Shown here piece after piece: positions 25,376-36,998 of a stretch of DNA of 64,000 nt (within the stretch, counting starts at the first letter, position 1; each line of letters starts with the position of its first letter). This DNA is from Enhygromyxa salina (GTDB lineage Bacteria; Myxococcota_A; Polyangia; Nannocystales; Nannocystaceae). The position numbers and the translations under genes are program-made. The notes under the pieces are model-generated. The model searched no databases. It was not told the origin of the DNA and was given only the letters and a program-made list of their open reading frames with translations. Location of the stretch: positions 100,692 to 164,691 of the forward strand of contig NZ_PVNL01000044.1 of assembly GCF_002994635.1 (NCBI RefSeq), given 5' to 3'.

Positions 25376-25498
25376 GGTCACTCGGCCGCCACATTTGCCG
25401 CGGGACGCGAGCGTCAGCAACGAGAGCGCGGGAAGCCGCGAGAGTAGACGAGGCGTCGGCGGTAGAGATCGCAGCCGAAACCAGCCGCCCGCGCCGTA

Positions 25499-26329
25499 TC
25501 AGCCGGGCGGGTGCTCGGCGCCCGCGAGCGCCCGAACCTGGGCCACGACCTCGCTCGGCTCGGCGCGCTTTTTATAATCAGCATCGAGAAACGCCCAGGC
25601 GACCTTGCCGTCCTGCCCGATCACGTAGGTCGCCGCCAGCGGCAAGCTATTGCTCGTATCGCCGTTGCGCGTATTGAGCGAGAACTTCTCATTGTACATC
25701 TTGGCCAGATCCGGCGGGAGCTCGAACACAATCTCGAACTGCTTGGCGACCGCGTTGCCGACGTCGCTGAGGACCTGATACTCGAGCTCGTTCTTTTGCT
25801 GGGTATCGAGCGAGTTGTCGGGCAGCTCTGGGCTGATCGCAACGAGCGTACCACCAGCCTCGGTGATCTGTTTACCGGCCGCTGCATAGCCGGCGAGGGT
25901 GAGGTTGCAGTAGGGGCACCAACCACCGCGATACCACAGGACCGCGACCGGCCCCTTCTCGAGCAGCTTGGCGAGGCTGACCTGCTCGCCCGCCGCGTTG
26001 GGCAAGGTGAAGGTGGGCGCGACATCACCCACGTTGATCGCTCGCTCGAGAATGTCTGACGCCGCGAGCTGATCCTCGGCCGCCTGCATGATCGCGGCCG
26101 CCTCTGGCGAGCGCTTGGCGCTCGATGCCGTGGCACGATCCGCCAACACCGCGGCCAATTTGGGCTCCTCCGGTTGCACGGCCTCGACCGGCTCGGTCTT
26201 CACAGCTTCCGCCTTCTTCACCTCAGCTGCCGGTTTGTCCTGCTTGGCGGCGCTATCACAGCCGCTCGCGAGCACGCTCGCGCCAACCATCAGGGACATC
26301 AAGGACAGACGAACGCGAGCACTGGGCAT
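25499..26329 (-). CDS. Lipoprotein peroxiredoxin/thioredoxin-fold protein (CPYC)
   Basis: A 276-aa AhpC/TSA-type protein anchored by a lipobox (V-L-A-S-G-C, about residue 24), followed by a Lys/Glu/Ala linker. The redoxin domain begins VGDVAPTFTLPNAAGEQVSLA, has the active site WYRGGWCPYCNLTL, and ends in ATYVIGQDGKVAWAF. It probably reduces peroxides or oxidised thiols in the periplasm. The family is the same as the interrupted gene at 11343-11829, where TGA replaces the first Cys of this motif. It is divergent from the molybdenum hydroxylase operon, with 141 bases between them. Confidence 0.88.
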   Translation of the reverse strand: MPSARVRLSLMSLMVGASVLASGCDSAAKQDKPAAEVKKAEAVKTEPVEAVQPEEPKLAAVLADRATASSAKRSPEAAAIMQAAEDQLAASDILERAINVGDVAPTFTLPNAAGEQVSLAKLLEKGPVAVLWYRGGWCPYCNLTLAGYAAAGKQITEAGGTLVAISPELPDNSLDTQQKNELEYQVLSDVGNAVAKQFEIVFELPPDLAKMYNEKFSLNTRNGDTSNSLPLAATYVIGQDGKVAWAFLDADYKKRAEPSEVVAQVRALAGAEHPPG

Positions 26330-26470
26330 GGCCCACACATACGCAGCTCCGCCCGTACCGTTACCGCTTAATTTGCGCCGCCGAGTGCAGGACCTCGCGG
26401 CCGGACCAGCAGTGCGCGAGCGCAGTCTTTGCTTTGACCCCCTCGATTTAATCGGTCAGCTTCGTCCCGT

Positions 26471-28758
26471 ATGAGCGAGACGACAAAGACGCGCACAGGT
26501 GTGGGACGGCGTAACTTTCTCGTCACGTCCGCTTCGCTGATCCTTGGCTTGACTCTCGGCGGTAGGAATGCAGCGGCTGGTGGGAGCCCGCTGACCAAGG
26601 TCCGAGGCGGCGACGCCAGCCCCGATCTCTTCATCGAGATCCGCGCCGACGAGACCGTGGAGATCACGTGCCACCGCTCGGAGATGGGCCAGCAGGTCTG
26701 GACAGCGATGGCACAGATCATCGCCGAAGAGCTCGAGGCCGACTGGGAGCGCGTGCGCGTCGTGCAGGCCGTGGGGCACCCACGCTACGGGGATCAGAAC
26801 ACCGATGGCTCGCGGTCGGTCCGCTATAATTTCCACCGGCTCCGTGTCGCGGGCGGTGCGCTTCGCACGATGCTCGAGCGCACCGCGGCAAAACGGTGGA
26901 AGGTCGCCCCATCCTCGTGTCGCGCCGTGCTGGGCAAGGTCACCCATCCGGCGACGAACCGCTCGATCAGCTTTGGCGAGCTGGCGGCCGATGCACGCGC
27001 GCAGCCGATCCCCACCGAGGGCGAGATCGTCCTCAAGAAGCGCGCAGACTGGCGCTACATCACCAAGCCGGTGAAGTCGCTCACGGTGCCACGGATCGTG
27101 CGAGGCGAGGGGACCTTCGGCATGGACGTTCAGCTGCCGGACATGCTCGTCGCGGTCATCGCACGACCGCCTCGGGTGTTCGGCAAGCTAAAGCGCGTCG
27201 ATGACAGCCAAACCCAGCTGGTGAGCGGCGTGGTCGAGACGGTCGTGCTCGACACGCCGACACCGCCGGCGCACTTTCAGCCGCTCGGCGGGGTCGCGGT
27301 GGTGGCCCGCAACACCTGGGCCGCGCTCCAGGGCCGGAAGCTGCTCGAGCTGGAGTGGGAGGCAGGGCCCAACGCGAGCTACGACTCCGAGACCTACGCG
27401 CAGGAGCTGATGGCCAAGGTGCGCGAACCAGGCGAGGTGCGACGCAAACGTGGAGACGTCGCGGCGGCGCTCGAGAGCGCGGCTGAGCGGGTCGCGGCGG
27501 AGTACTACGTCCCGCATCTCGCCCACTCGCCGATCGAGCCGCCAGTCGCCACGGCCAAGTGGGACGGCGATGAGGTCACCTGCTGGGCCTGCGTGCAGGC
27601 GCCCCAGGCGGCGCGCAAGGCCGTGGCGCGGGTCTGCGAGATCCCCGAGGACAACGTGACGATCAACGTGACTTGGCTCGGGGGCGGCTTCGGGCGCAAG
27701 TCGAAGCCAGACTTCGTGGCCGAGGCCGCCGTGGTTGCCCGCGCCGTCCAGGCGCCGGTCAAGCTGGTGTGGACGCGCGAGGACGACCTGACGCACGGCT
27801 ACTACCACGCCGTGAGCGCCCAGCGGCTCGAAGCGGGGCTCGACGCCGAGGGGCGCTGTGTCGCCTTTCTCCATCGCACCGCGTTCCCGGTGATCGACTC
27901 GACCTTCGAGGCGGGGGCCGATCAGCCGAGTTGGGGCGAGCTTCGCCTTGGCGCCTCGGACACGCCATTCGCTGTCCCCAACCTGCAGCTCGAGACGGGT
28001 CGCGCTGACGCGCACCTGCGGATCGGGTGGTTGCGATCGGTCTGCAACATCTACCACGCGTTCGCTGTGCAGAGCTTCGTCGCCGAGCTCGCGCACGCGG
28101 CGAGGCGTGATCCCAAGGACTACCTGCTCACGCTGATCGGACCGCCGCGTCACGTCGATCCAAACAAAGAGGGGGCCGAGTACGACAACTACGGCAGCTC
28201 GCTCGACGACTACCCGATCGACACGGCCCGCCTGGCCGCGGTGACCACCACCGCCGCGGCGATGGCCAACTGGGCTCGCCCGCTGCCGAACGGTCACGGC
28301 TTGGGGATCGCCGCCCACCGCTCGTTCACCACCTACGTCGCCACCGTCGTCGAGGTCGCGGTCGACGAGGAGGGCCGTCTCGCGATCGTCGGCGTGTGGT
28401 CGGCGATGGACGCCGGCACGGTCGTCAACACCAACCACGCCAGGACGCAGCTCGAGGGCGGCACGCTGTTCGGCCTGTCGAACGCGCTCTACGGAGAGAT
28501 CACCGCCAAGCAGGGGATCGTCGAGCAGCACAACTTTCCCGCCTGGCGGGTGATGCGAATGAACGAGGCACCCCGACACATGGAAACGACGATCATTGAA
28601 TCCGACGCGCCCCCCGGGGGCATCGGTGAGCCGCCCACGCCGCCGGCCGCCCCGGCGTTGACCAACGCCATCTTCGCGGCGTGTGGCCTTCGGATCCGGC
28701 GACTGCCCATCTTTGGACCCGATCGCCGCGACCGTCTCGCGGTGAAGGGAGTCAAGCA

Positions 28759-28762
<4 letters not shown>
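26471..28762 (+). CDS. iorB: Isoquinoline 1-oxidoreductase-type molybdenum hydroxylase, large subunit
   Basis: A 763-aa xanthine dehydrogenase-family subunit that carries the molybdenum cofactor and hydroxylates N-heterocycles or oxidises aldehydes. It has a twin-arginine signal ([17 protein letters not shown]), so the complex is exported folded. Conserved cofactor segments are [21 protein letters not shown] near residue 60, [13 protein letters not shown] (about 395) and the C-terminal [15 protein letters not shown] containing the catalytic Glu. The next gene overlaps by 4 bases and encodes the iron-sulfur subunit. Substrate cannot be told. The symbol is by resemblance; aldehyde dehydrogenases of the same type are an alternative. 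Confidence 0.85.
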
Positions 28763-29213
<451 letters not shown>

Positions 29214-29217
<4 letters not shown>

Positions 29218-29852
29218 AGTCCTACTCGCGCAACTTGTGGGCCGCAGCCAGCCTGTGCGTCGCGATCGGCTTGGGATGCGTCGTCAGCTGCCAGCACTCG
29301 CGTCCACCCACCAGCGAGCCGACCTGGCTGCCCGCCGATCGCGGGCTGCGTTCGGTGGCCGAGTTCGCGGTCATCGCCGATCCTGATGAGCGCTCACGCG
29401 CCCTGTTCCTCGAGGTGGCCAAGGTCCTCCAACACGACCGCTGTGTGAACTGCCACCCCGCAGGCGAGCGCCCGCTGCAGGGCTCCGGTGCGCCCCACCA
29501 GCCCCTGGTCGTTCGCGGCGAGGACGGCTTCGGTGCTCCGGCGCTCGGCTGTGACACCTGCCACGGCGAGTCGAGCTACCTCAACATGCCCGGCAGCCCG
29601 CACTGGCAGCTGGCGCCGCTCGAGATGGCGTGGGAAGCCAAGTCGGCACGCGCGATCTGTCAGCAGATCCAAGATCCCCAGCGCAACGGCGGCAAGTCTC
29701 CCGCAGAGCTCGCCGATCACGTGGCACACGACGAGCTCGTCGGCTACGGCTGGGCGCCGCCGGCCCACCTCGAGCCAGCCCCTGGCAACCAGCGCTTGCT
29801 CGGGCAGCTGTTCCAGGCCTGGCTCGACAGCGGCGCCGTCTGCCCCGAGTGA
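29214..29852 (+). CDS. Diheme c-type cytochrome, electron acceptor of the hydroxylase
   Basis: A 212-aa exported protein with a hydrophobic N-terminus ending in CVVSC (possible lipid anchor). It has two heme-binding motifs, CVNCH and CDTCH, separated by about 45 residues. Order and overlap with the two hydroxylase genes indicate that it receives electrons from the iron-sulfur subunit and hands them to the respiratory chain. The C-terminal half has conserved His/Trp residues that could supply distal ligands. Confidence 0.85.
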
Positions 29853-29898
29853 CGGCGCGCTGGCTCGGGCCGGCTGATCTTCGGCTTGGGAGCTCGGC

Positions 29899-32800
29899 TC
29901 AGTCTTCGCGCTCGCGGTGGACGAGGGTGAACACGGCCGGGATCAGCACCAAGGTCAGCAGCGTCGAAGCCACGAGCCCGCCGAGCACAGCCCGAGCCAT
30001 CGGCGCCTGGGCGTCAGCCCCCTCACCGATCCCCAGCCCGAGCGGCAGCAGGGCCAGCACGGTCGTCAGCGTCGTCATCAGAATCGGCCGCAGCCGCCTG
30101 CGCCCAGCCAGGGCCGCCGCCTGCACGCCCGCGAGCCCCTCTTCGTCCTGCAGCCGCCGGGCCTGATCCACGAGCAGGATCGCGTTGTTGACGACGATCC
30201 CACCGAGCATGATGCAGCCGATGTACGACTGAACGTTGAGCGTCGTGTTGGTCACCGACAGCACCGCGAGCACGCCGATCGCCGCGACCGGGACCGAGAG
30301 CATGACGATCAGCGGATCCCGGAGCGACTCGTACTGCGCGGCCAGGACCATGTACACGAGCAGCAGCGCGAGCAACAGCGAGACCAGCAGCTCGTTGAAG
30401 GCCTCTTGCTGCTCCTCGAAGCTACCGGCGACCACGAAGTCGTAGCCGACCGGGCGCGGGATCTCGGCCAGCTGGGTCTCGACGTCGGCGGCCACGGAGC
30501 CGAGGTCGCGGCCCGCGACGTTGGCGGTGATCCTGACCAGGCGCTGCTGGTCCTTGCGCTCGATCACGATCGGCCCGAGCCCCGGCGAGGAGGTGACGAC
30601 GTTGCGCAGGGCGACCTCCTCGCCTGCGGGCGTGCGGAGCGTGAGGTCGAGGATCTCCGATAGCGGCAGGTGCTCGGCCTCGGCGAGCTGGATCAGGATC
30701 CGATAGGAGTAGCCGCCGACCCGGTACTCGCCGGCCTGGGCCCCGGCGACGGCGGTCTCGAGGGCGACGGCGATGTCCCGGGGGCTCAGTCCGAGGCTCG
30801 CGGCCTTGGCTCGATCGACCTCGATCGTCGCCTGCGGGATCCCGGCCTCGCGGCTGAGATCGACGTCGGTGATGCCGGGGACCTCGGCGATGACCTCGGC
30901 TGCGCGCCGACCGAGGCGATCGAGGGTCTCGAGCTCGAAGCCGCGAACCTCGACGACGAGGCCCTCGTCGCCGCCGAGTACACGCTCGAGCAAAAATTGG
31001 CCCTGCGGCGCCCGAGTTCGGATCTCCATGCCCGGGACCTTGGCTCGAAGCTGCTCGCGCAGCTCGGCCGCGATCTCGACGTTCGAGCGCTCACGCTCGG
31101 CGGCCGGCGTCAGAGTCAGCCGCAGCTCGCCTCGAAACGACTCGCTCGGATTGCGCGAGGCGGCCTCGGCCACGCTGACCACCGAGGACATGGTCTCGGG
31201 CACCTGCGGGTAGACGTGAGACTCGAGCAGCCGGGTCTGGCGGTCGACGAGCGCGAGCTTGCTGCCAACCGGCATCTCGCCGGTGACCCGGACCTCGCCC
31301 TCGTCGCTGGGCGGCATGAACTCGGTCCCGATCGTCGGCAGCAGCAGCAAGCTGGCCGCGAGCGCGACCGCGGCCGTGATGATCGTCGCCGCCCGGTGCC
31401 GCAAGGCGCCGTCGAGCAGCCGGCCGTAGCGCTCGTCGAGGCTGGCGAAGGCCCGATCCGCACCCGCCGCGAGCTCGCCGACCCAGCCCGGCCGCCGACC
31501 CTCGGCCCGCGGCCGCAGCAGCTTGGCCGCGAGCATCGGGACCACGCTGAGCGAGATCAGCAGCGAGCAGGCCAGCGCGAACGCGACGACCAGCGCGAGA
31601 TCCTCGAACAGCACACCAGAGACCCCGCCGACGAACGCCAGCGGGAGGAAGATGACCAGGGTCGTGACCGTGCTCGCGACGATCGCCGGTCCGACCTCGG
31701 CGGTCCCGGCCACGGCGGCCGCGGCGATGTCCTCGCCGAGCTCGTCGCGACGGCGAAAGATGTTCTCGAGCACCACGATCGAGTTGTCGACCATCATGCC
31801 CACGCCCAAAGCGAGGCCGCCAAGGGTCATGAGGTTGATGGTGAGGCCCGTGAAGTAGATCAGGGCGAACGTTGCGATCAGCGAGATCGGGATCGCCAGG
31901 GCGATGACCGCGGTGCTCCGAAGGTTGCGCAGGAAGAACAGCAGCACGACGATCGCCAGCGCGCCGCCGTAGAGGACCGAGCGGGCGACGTTGGCGATCG
32001 AGCGCTCGATGAAGTTGCCCTGGTTGATGACCGGGACGACCTCGATCTGCGGGTAGTCGCGGTTGATCGCCTCGACCTCGGCGAGCACCCGCGCGGAGAC
32101 CTCGACGGTGTTGGCGTCGGACTGCTTGCGGATCGCCAGCCGCAGTCCCTGGGCGCCGTTGACCCGCGCGAGGCGCTCGAGCTTCTCGTAGGTGTCGCGG
32201 ACCTCGGCGATCTGCCGCAGCTCGACGGCCGCGCCGCCGCGCACGGCCACGACCGTCGAGCGAATCTGCTCGAGGTTGCGAAACTGGGCCGGCGCGCGCA
32301 CGGTCACCGCCTCCTGACCGCGCTCGATCTTGCCGGCTGGGAGGTCGAGGTTGGCGTCGATCAGCGCCTGGCGGATCTGGTCGAGCGGGATGCCCAGCGC
32401 CCGGAGCCGGGCCGGATCGAGCTCGACCCGAACCTCGCGCGCGTACTCGCCCCAGGGGTCGACCTGGGCGACGCCGGGGATCTGGGAGAAGCGATGGCGG
32501 AGCTGCTCGTCGACCAGGGTCGTGAGCTCGATCGGGTCGAGCTGGCTGGAGATGCCCAGGATCACGACCGGGAAGCTGCCGACGTCGAACTTGCTGACCC
32601 GCGGGCGGACGATGTCGTCGGGCAGCTCGTTGATCTCGTCCTCGAGCTTGGCGTTGACGTCGATCGCGGCCATGTCGACGTCGATGCCCCAGCCGAAGGT
32701 GACCTTGACGCTGCTGTCGCCCTCGGACGAGGTCGACTCGAGGTCCTCGACGCCGGGCACGGTCGCGACGATCTCCTCGATGATCGTCGTGACCCGCTGC

Positions 32801-32979
32801 TCCATGACCTCGGGGCTGGCCCCGTCGTACTCGGTCCGGATCGTGACCGTGGGCAGCTCGATCTCGGGGAGCAGATCGATCTGCAGGCGGCTGAGCGAGA
32901 CGCCGCCGAGGACCAGCACGATGAGCGTCAGCATCATCGTGAGCACTGGCCGCTCGACGCTGACTCGGGCGATCTTCAA
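29899..32979 (-). CDS. RND efflux transporter, HAE1-type inner-membrane pump
   Basis: A 1026-aa RND permease: 12 membrane helices in two halves, each with a large periplasmic loop. Recognisable parts are the N-terminal [22 protein letters not shown], the central [20 protein letters not shown] in helix 4 with the proton-relay acidic residue, and the second-half [21 protein letters not shown] and [17 protein letters not shown]. It exports hydrophobic compounds by proton motive force. Its start overlaps the adaptor gene by 4 bases. No TolC-type channel gene is present here. A 923-aa frame on the other strand is its shadow. Confidence 0.93.
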   Translation of the reverse strand: MKIARVSVERPVLTMMLTLIVLVLGGVSLSRLQIDLLPEIELPTVTIRTEYDGASPEVMEQRVTTIIEEIVATVPGVEDLESTSSEGDSSVKVTFGWGIDVDMAAIDVNAKLEDEINELPDDIVRPRVSKFDVGSFPVVILGISSQLDPIELTTLVDEQLRHRFSQIPGVAQVDPWGEYAREVRVELDPARLRALGIPLDQIRQALIDANLDLPAGKIERGQEAVTVRAPAQFRNLEQIRSTVVAVRGGAAVELRQIAEVRDTYEKLERLARVNGAQGLRLAIRKQSDANTVEVSARVLAEVEAINRDYPQIEVVPVINQGNFIERSIANVARSVLYGGALAIVVLLFFLRNLRSTAVIALAIPISLIATFALIYFTGLTINLMTLGGLALGVGMMVDNSIVVLENIFRRRDELGEDIAAAAVAGTAEVGPAIVASTVTTLVIFLPLAFVGGVSGVLFEDLALVVAFALACSLLISLSVVPMLAAKLLRPRAEGRRPGWVGELAAGADRAFASLDERYGRLLDGALRHRAATIITAAVALAASLLLLPTIGTEFMPPSDEGEVRVTGEMPVGSKLALVDRQTRLLESHVYPQVPETMSSVVSVAEAASRNPSESFRGELRLTLTPAAERERSNVEIAAELREQLRAKVPGMEIRTRAPQGQFLLERVLGGDEGLVVEVRGFELETLDRLGRRAAEVIAEVPGITDVDLSREAGIPQATIEVDRAKAASLGLSPRDIAVALETAVAGAQAGEYRVGGYSYRILIQLAEAEHLPLSEILDLTLRTPAGEEVALRNVVTSSPGLGPIVIERKDQQRLVRITANVAGRDLGSVAADVETQLAEIPRPVGYDFVVAGSFEEQQEAFNELLVSLLLALLLVYMVLAAQYESLRDPLIVMLSVPVAAIGVLAVLSVTNTTLNVQSYIGCIMLGGIVVNNAILLVDQARRLQDEEGLAGVQAAALAGRRRLRPILMTTLTTVLALLPLGLGIGEGADAQAPMARAVLGGLVASTLLTLVLIPAVFTLVHRERED

Positions 32980-34193
32980 GACGGGCCCCCCTCGGACATG
33001 CGCCGCTCGGGGACCACGACCGCCGAGCCGTCGACGAGCTGCTGCTGCCCGAGGGTGATCACGCGGCCGGTGATCGGCGCGCCGTCGATGGCCTTCACGG
33101 CCACGCGCTCGCCCTCGCGGACGCCGACCTCGACGGCCCGCAGCGCGACCGTCTCGCCGGCCTCGCCGAGCACGAAGATCACGACCTCGTCGTTGCGCTC
33201 GACGAGCGCCGAGGCCGGTACGATCGTGGCTTGCGGCACGCGCTCGAGCACCGCCCCGGCGCGCACGAACATGCCCGGCTTGAGCCGACCGTCGCTGTTG
33301 GGCACGCGCATCTCGACCCGGGCCTGGCGCGTCTGCTCGCGGAACACCGGCGCGATCCGGCTGATCTCACCCGCGAAGGTCTCGCCAGGGTACGCGTCGG
33401 CGCGCAGGGTCACCGGTATGCCCGGCGCGAGCTCGGCGTAGTCGACCTCGGTCACGAACACCACGACGATCACGGGATCGAGGTCGACGATCGTCAGCAG
33501 CGGCGCGTTGGCAGCGAGCAGCCCGCCCTCGTCGGCGAACCGGGCCGCGACCAGGCGCCGCTCGTCGGCCTCGCGCCCCTCGGCCTCGCTCCACTGCACG
33601 GTGACCTCCGTGTAGCCGCGGCGGATCTGCGCGGCCTTGAAGACCGCCTGGGCCCGAACCACCTCGGCCTCGGCGACCTCGAGCGCGGCCTCGGCCTCGA
33701 CCTTGGCCGCCCGCGCGGTGTCGAGCTCCTGCTCGGAGCTGATGTCGCGCCCGCGCAGGCCCTCGATCCGGCCAAAGGTGCGCCGGGCCAGCGCGGCGAC
33801 CTTCTCGGCCGCGCTCGCCCGGGCCCGGGCGACGACGAGATCCGCGCGCGCCTCGGCCTCGGCCTGACGCAGCTCTTCGTCGTCGAGCACGGCCACGACC
33901 TGCCCGCGGGTCACCAGATCGCCGAGGTCGACGTTGATCTGCTCGATCCGCCCGCCGACCTTGGGCGCGACGGTGAACTCGGCCGCGGCCTCGAGCGTGC
34001 CCGTGAACTCGCGCCGCCGCTCGATCGGCCCCTGCTCGACGGCCGCGGCCTCGACGGGAACCGGGCCGCTGTCCGCGGCCGCGCCGATCTGCTCGTCGGG
34101 GAACACCCACACGCGCAGGGCGACGCCACCGGCGATCAGGGAGGCGGCGACCAGCGCCGCGATGCCCCATGTCTTGGCCTTGCTCACGCTCAT
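32976..34193 (-). CDS. RND periplasmic adaptor protein
   Basis: A 405-aa membrane fusion protein with an N-terminal anchor (about residues 8-27), a lipoyl-like half ([36 protein letters not shown]), a long Ala/Glu/Arg-rich coiled-coil hairpin (about 105-195), the second lipoyl half, and barrel and membrane-proximal domains. It links the RND pump encoded next to an outer-membrane channel. It is the first gene of the two-gene operon. Confidence 0.92.
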   Translation of the reverse strand: MSVSKAKTWGIAALVAASLIAGGVALRVWVFPDEQIGAAADSGPVPVEAAAVEQGPIERRREFTGTLEAAAEFTVAPKVGGRIEQINVDLGDLVTRGQVVAVLDDEELRQAEAEARADLVVARARASAAEKVAALARRTFGRIEGLRGRDISSEQELDTARAAKVEAEAALEVAEAEVVRAQAVFKAAQIRRGYTEVTVQWSEAEGREADERRLVAARFADEGGLLAANAPLLTIVDLDPVIVVVFVTEVDYAELAPGIPVTLRADAYPGETFAGEISRIAPVFREQTRQARVEMRVPNSDGRLKPGMFVRAGAVLERVPQATIVPASALVERNDEVVIFVLGEAGETVALRAVEVGVREGERVAVKAIDGAPITGRVITLGQQQLVDGSAVVVPERRMSEGGPS

Positions 34194-34737
34194 GCTTCGC
34201 TAGCAGCAGGGTAGCAGCCCCGAGACCCGCCGCTCCACGTGCGGAATGGGCGTCGGCCACCAGCCCGGGTTGTGCGCGTGGGCGTGCGGTACCGGCTCGA
34301 TCCGCGATCCGCGGGTTGCGGCCGGCGGAGCCGAGGTCGCGGTCGAGGCCGGTGGCGCACGGGTCCGCCGCGTGCTCGACGGCCTCACGCCGGGAATGGT
34401 TGCGAGCGCCGTCGAACCGAGGACACGCGCTTCACCTTCTTCGAGCCGGCCCGCGTCGACCGAGCTGTGCTGTGCACAACGTCGCGGGCGCTCACTGCCT
34501 CGCTCGCGTGCGGCCCCAGGCAACTCGATCTGATCTACCGCCTTCGCCGGCCGAGTCGCCACGGATCGTGATAGCAATGGCGCGACTTTTCACGGTATGC
34601 TTTCAGCCCGGGCGAGGCTCCTCGCCCGCTTGCAGGCGCCATTCGTCGACTGGTTCACCTTGGGCAGCGATGTCGATAGGACCGAACTGGCGCGCAGCTC
34701 GATTGCGCCTGTGTGAGGTGCCATGATAATAGATGTC
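34194..34737. other. Gene relics and upstream region of the lipoprotein at 34738
   Basis: About 540 bases without a good gene. At about 34488-34511 a signal-peptide end is recognisable (ASLACGPRQ), nearly the same DNA as 17083-17105, but the lipoprotein body present at 17 kb is missing here. From about 34540, CGCCTTCGC and GGATCGTGAT matches run into the lipoprotein, parallel to 17590-17712, with an insertion of some 75 bases (about 34589-34666). The 34240-34480 part is GC-rich and may be a further gene remnant. Confidence 0.5.
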
Positions 34738-36060
34738 ATGCGACGGTTCCTGGTGGCTGTGTGCGTCGTGCTTCTGACGACCTCGTGTGCGGGCACCATC
34801 GGTCGTGTGCTCGACGATCATCGCGGAACGGAGCAGTGGACCAGGTCCAGCGAGGCCTTCAAGACGATCATGCGCAAATACGTGCATGGCGACAACCATT
34901 CCTTCACCGACGCCGATCTCGACCAGCAGTTCGAGGACTATCTGACCCTGGGCCAAGCCGACGTCGATAAGTTCATCGAGGACCAGTCGTGCCTGCCCGC
35001 GGCCGGCTCGGGCCCGGCCCGCTACTACATGGCGAACGCGACCCACCAGCGCCACGACGCCTTCTATGCCAAGGATCAGGCCCGACCGATCACGGGCACG
35101 GGCGATGGCGGTCAGACCATGCACGCGACCTTCAGCGCCAACCTGCTGTTGGAGCGTCACGAGATCTCCCCAACCAGCTCGTTTCCAGCCCGGGCGGCGT
35201 ACGACAACAATCAATTCCCCGACTGGGCGAGCATTGAGCGGGTCATGACGACGCGCGCGGCGTTCGACGAGACCTTCGCGCTGCGAGACAGCGCGCAGGC
35301 CGAGCAGGTGTTCAACCATACCCAGGGTATCGACTGGGCCAAGCAGGCGAGCGGTGAGCTCTACATCGCCCCCGAGCTCGTCAACGGCAAGATCTTCTCG
35401 CCGGCGTTGTTCGCCGTGTACCTGTTTCGGTCCGAGCCGAGCGCGGCCTTTTCCGTGTATCTGGTGATCTCGGCCAACGCCGCCGGGGAACCGCAATCGT
35501 CCCACGTCGGGCTGATCAACACGACGCGCGAGACGACGCGCGAGCGAGACTACGAGAGCTACACCGGCTTCGCGTTCACCTATATCTCGGCAAAGGACAA
35601 CCTGCTCGACTACGAGCTGGTCATGGACGGCGAGGACCCCACCACGTTCGTCGTGTGGATCACCACCGCGTATCCCGACCACCCGGAGAGCCCGTACCTC
35701 ACGGTCCGAACCGCGTTCTTGCCGGCGGTCTCCGAGCAGGCGATCGCCGCGTACAAGGATACGAAGGGCGTCAGCCTGATCATGATGCTCCGCAAAGGGG
35801 CGATCATGCGTGACCTCGTGGCGGGGTACTATCCAGACGCGCCCGAGCTGCAGCTGTGGGAAGACATCGGCGCGCTGAAGAACGATCCAACCTTCAAGGA
35901 GCGGCTCGAGTCCGCGGGCCTCACGGTCGCGGCCGGCCTGTTCGAAGCCAGCCTCTGGCTCGAGCGGCCCGTCGTCAGGCCGTCCGGCAGCGACGGGCCG
36001 CCCCAGTACGAGGTCGCCGACGGAGCCGCACAGCAGTGTGCGTCCGGCTCCGGGGGCTGA
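34738..36060 (+). CDS. Lipoprotein of unknown function
   Basis: A 440-aa lipoprotein beginning MRRFLVAVCVVLLTTSC (lipobox T-T-S-C, about residue 17). An in-frame ATG at 34723 is possible. The mature part is soluble, of mixed helix and strand, with aromatic-rich segments (PARYYMANATHQRHDAFY, FAVYLFRSEPSAAFSVYLVIS, YESYTGFAFTYIS) and only two Cys. No family was recognised. A copy truncated after about 40 residues lies at 17713-17835. Confidence 0.7.
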   Translation: MRRFLVAVCVVLLTTSCAGTIGRVLDDHRGTEQWTRSSEAFKTIMRKYVHGDNHSFTDADLDQQFEDYLTLGQADVDKFIEDQSCLPAAGSGPARYYMANATHQRHDAFYAKDQARPITGTGDGGQTMHATFSANLLLERHEISPTSSFPARAAYDNNQFPDWASIERVMTTRAAFDETFALRDSAQAEQVFNHTQGIDWAKQASGELYIAPELVNGKIFSPALFAVYLFRSEPSAAFSVYLVISANAAGEPQSSHVGLINTTRETTRERDYESYTGFAFTYISAKDNLLDYELVMDGEDPTTFVVWITTAYPDHPESPYLTVRTAFLPAVSEQAIAAYKDTKGVSLIMMLRKGAIMRDLVAGYYPDAPELQLWEDIGALKNDPTFKERLESAGLTVAAGLFEASLWLERPVVRPSGSDGPPQYEVADGAAQQCASGSGG

Positions 36061-36131
36061 GCTGTGGGTGTTGGCGGCGTCATCTCGCCGATCGCTTGCA
36101 TTGCGGTCGGCGAACAGGCAACCCGGAGGTG

Positions 36132-36950
36132 ATGCGGATCGAGATCACGCGCGGGGCGGCATGGGAGTACGCGTGGGCGCGGCCAGAGGGGCTCAGGCCG
36201 TGGGTCGATCACCAGTGGGCGTTCCGAGGCCCGACCGTGAACCGGTTCAAGCGCGTGTTTCCAAACGGGTGTGTGGAGCTGATCATCAACTTCGCCGAGC
36301 CCTACCGAACCGACGGCTTCATTCACGACAGCGTCGTCGTCTCGGGGCTCTCCACTGCACCGCTCGTGATCGAGCAGCCGGCAGCGCAGGACGTGATCGC
36401 AGCACGGCTCACGCCAGCGGGGGCTCGGGCGCTGCTCGGGCTGCCGATGGAGGAGCTCGCGCATCGGCACGTGGCGCTCGGCGACCTCCTGGGCCCGGTC
36501 GCGAGCGAGCTGCGGGATCGATGCGCGGGCCTCGAGGTCGAGGATCGGCTGCGGCTGCTGGCCGCGTGGCTGCGAGCGCGCCTGCAGCCACACCCGCGCG
36601 ACGCGGCGGCGTGGATGGTGGACGCGCTGGTCGAGAGCCGCGGCTGCGCGTCGATCGAGGCGCTGCGGAACCACGCGGGATTCTCGAAGCGGCGGGTGCT
36701 CGCGTCGTTCCGGGATCAGGTCGGGCTGACGCCGAAGCGCTATGCTCGGGTCTTGCGGTTTCGCCACGCGCTGACGACCTTGCAGGGCGTCGCGCCGGAT
36801 ACTCGGCTGATCGAGGTCGCGCACGCGGCCGGGTTCTACGACCAGGCGCACATGAACGCGGAGTTTCGGGCGCTCGGCGGAGTGACGCCCTCGACGTTCC
36901 TGCGGGCGCGGCACCCGGTCGGTGATGGGTCGACGGCCGCCGATCGCTGA
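36132..36950 (+). CDS. AraC-family transcription regulator
   Basis: A 272-aa regulator. The N-terminal part (about 1-150) has the pattern seen in AraC proteins with a DUF6597-type sensor (PNGCVELIINF, VSGLSTAPLVIEQPAAQDVIAARLTPAGARALLGLP). The C-terminal part has two helix-turn-helix motifs (IEALRNHAGFSKRRVLASFRDQVGLTPKRYARVLRF, then LIEVAHAAGFYDQAHMNAEFRALGGVTPSTF). GGAGG at 36125-36129 sets the ATG at 36132. It stands 48 bases before an O-methyltransferase gene in the same direction and may control it. Confidence 0.9.
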   Translation: MRIEITRGAAWEYAWARPEGLRPWVDHQWAFRGPTVNRFKRVFPNGCVELIINFAEPYRTDGFIHDSVVVSGLSTAPLVIEQPAAQDVIAARLTPAGARALLGLPMEELAHRHVALGDLLGPVASELRDRCAGLEVEDRLRLLAAWLRARLQPHPRDAAAWMVDALVESRGCASIEALRNHAGFSKRRVLASFRDQVGLTPKRYARVLRFRHALTTLQGVAPDTRLIEVAHAAGFYDQAHMNAEFRALGGVTPSTFLRARHPVGDGSTAADR

Positions 36951-36998
36951 CGGAACTTTTTTCCAAGGCACGCCGCTCGCGCGACGGTACACAGGGGC

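Noticed and set aside
25499..26329. Third possible selenoprotein (peroxiredoxin lipoprotein)
   Set aside because: Its active site is an ordinary CPYC with TGC codons and the frame is uninterrupted.
30670..33441. 923-aa open frame on the plus strand
   Set aside because: It lies opposite the RND pump and adaptor genes, whose motifs are unmistakable. The long frame results from the GC-rich codon pattern.
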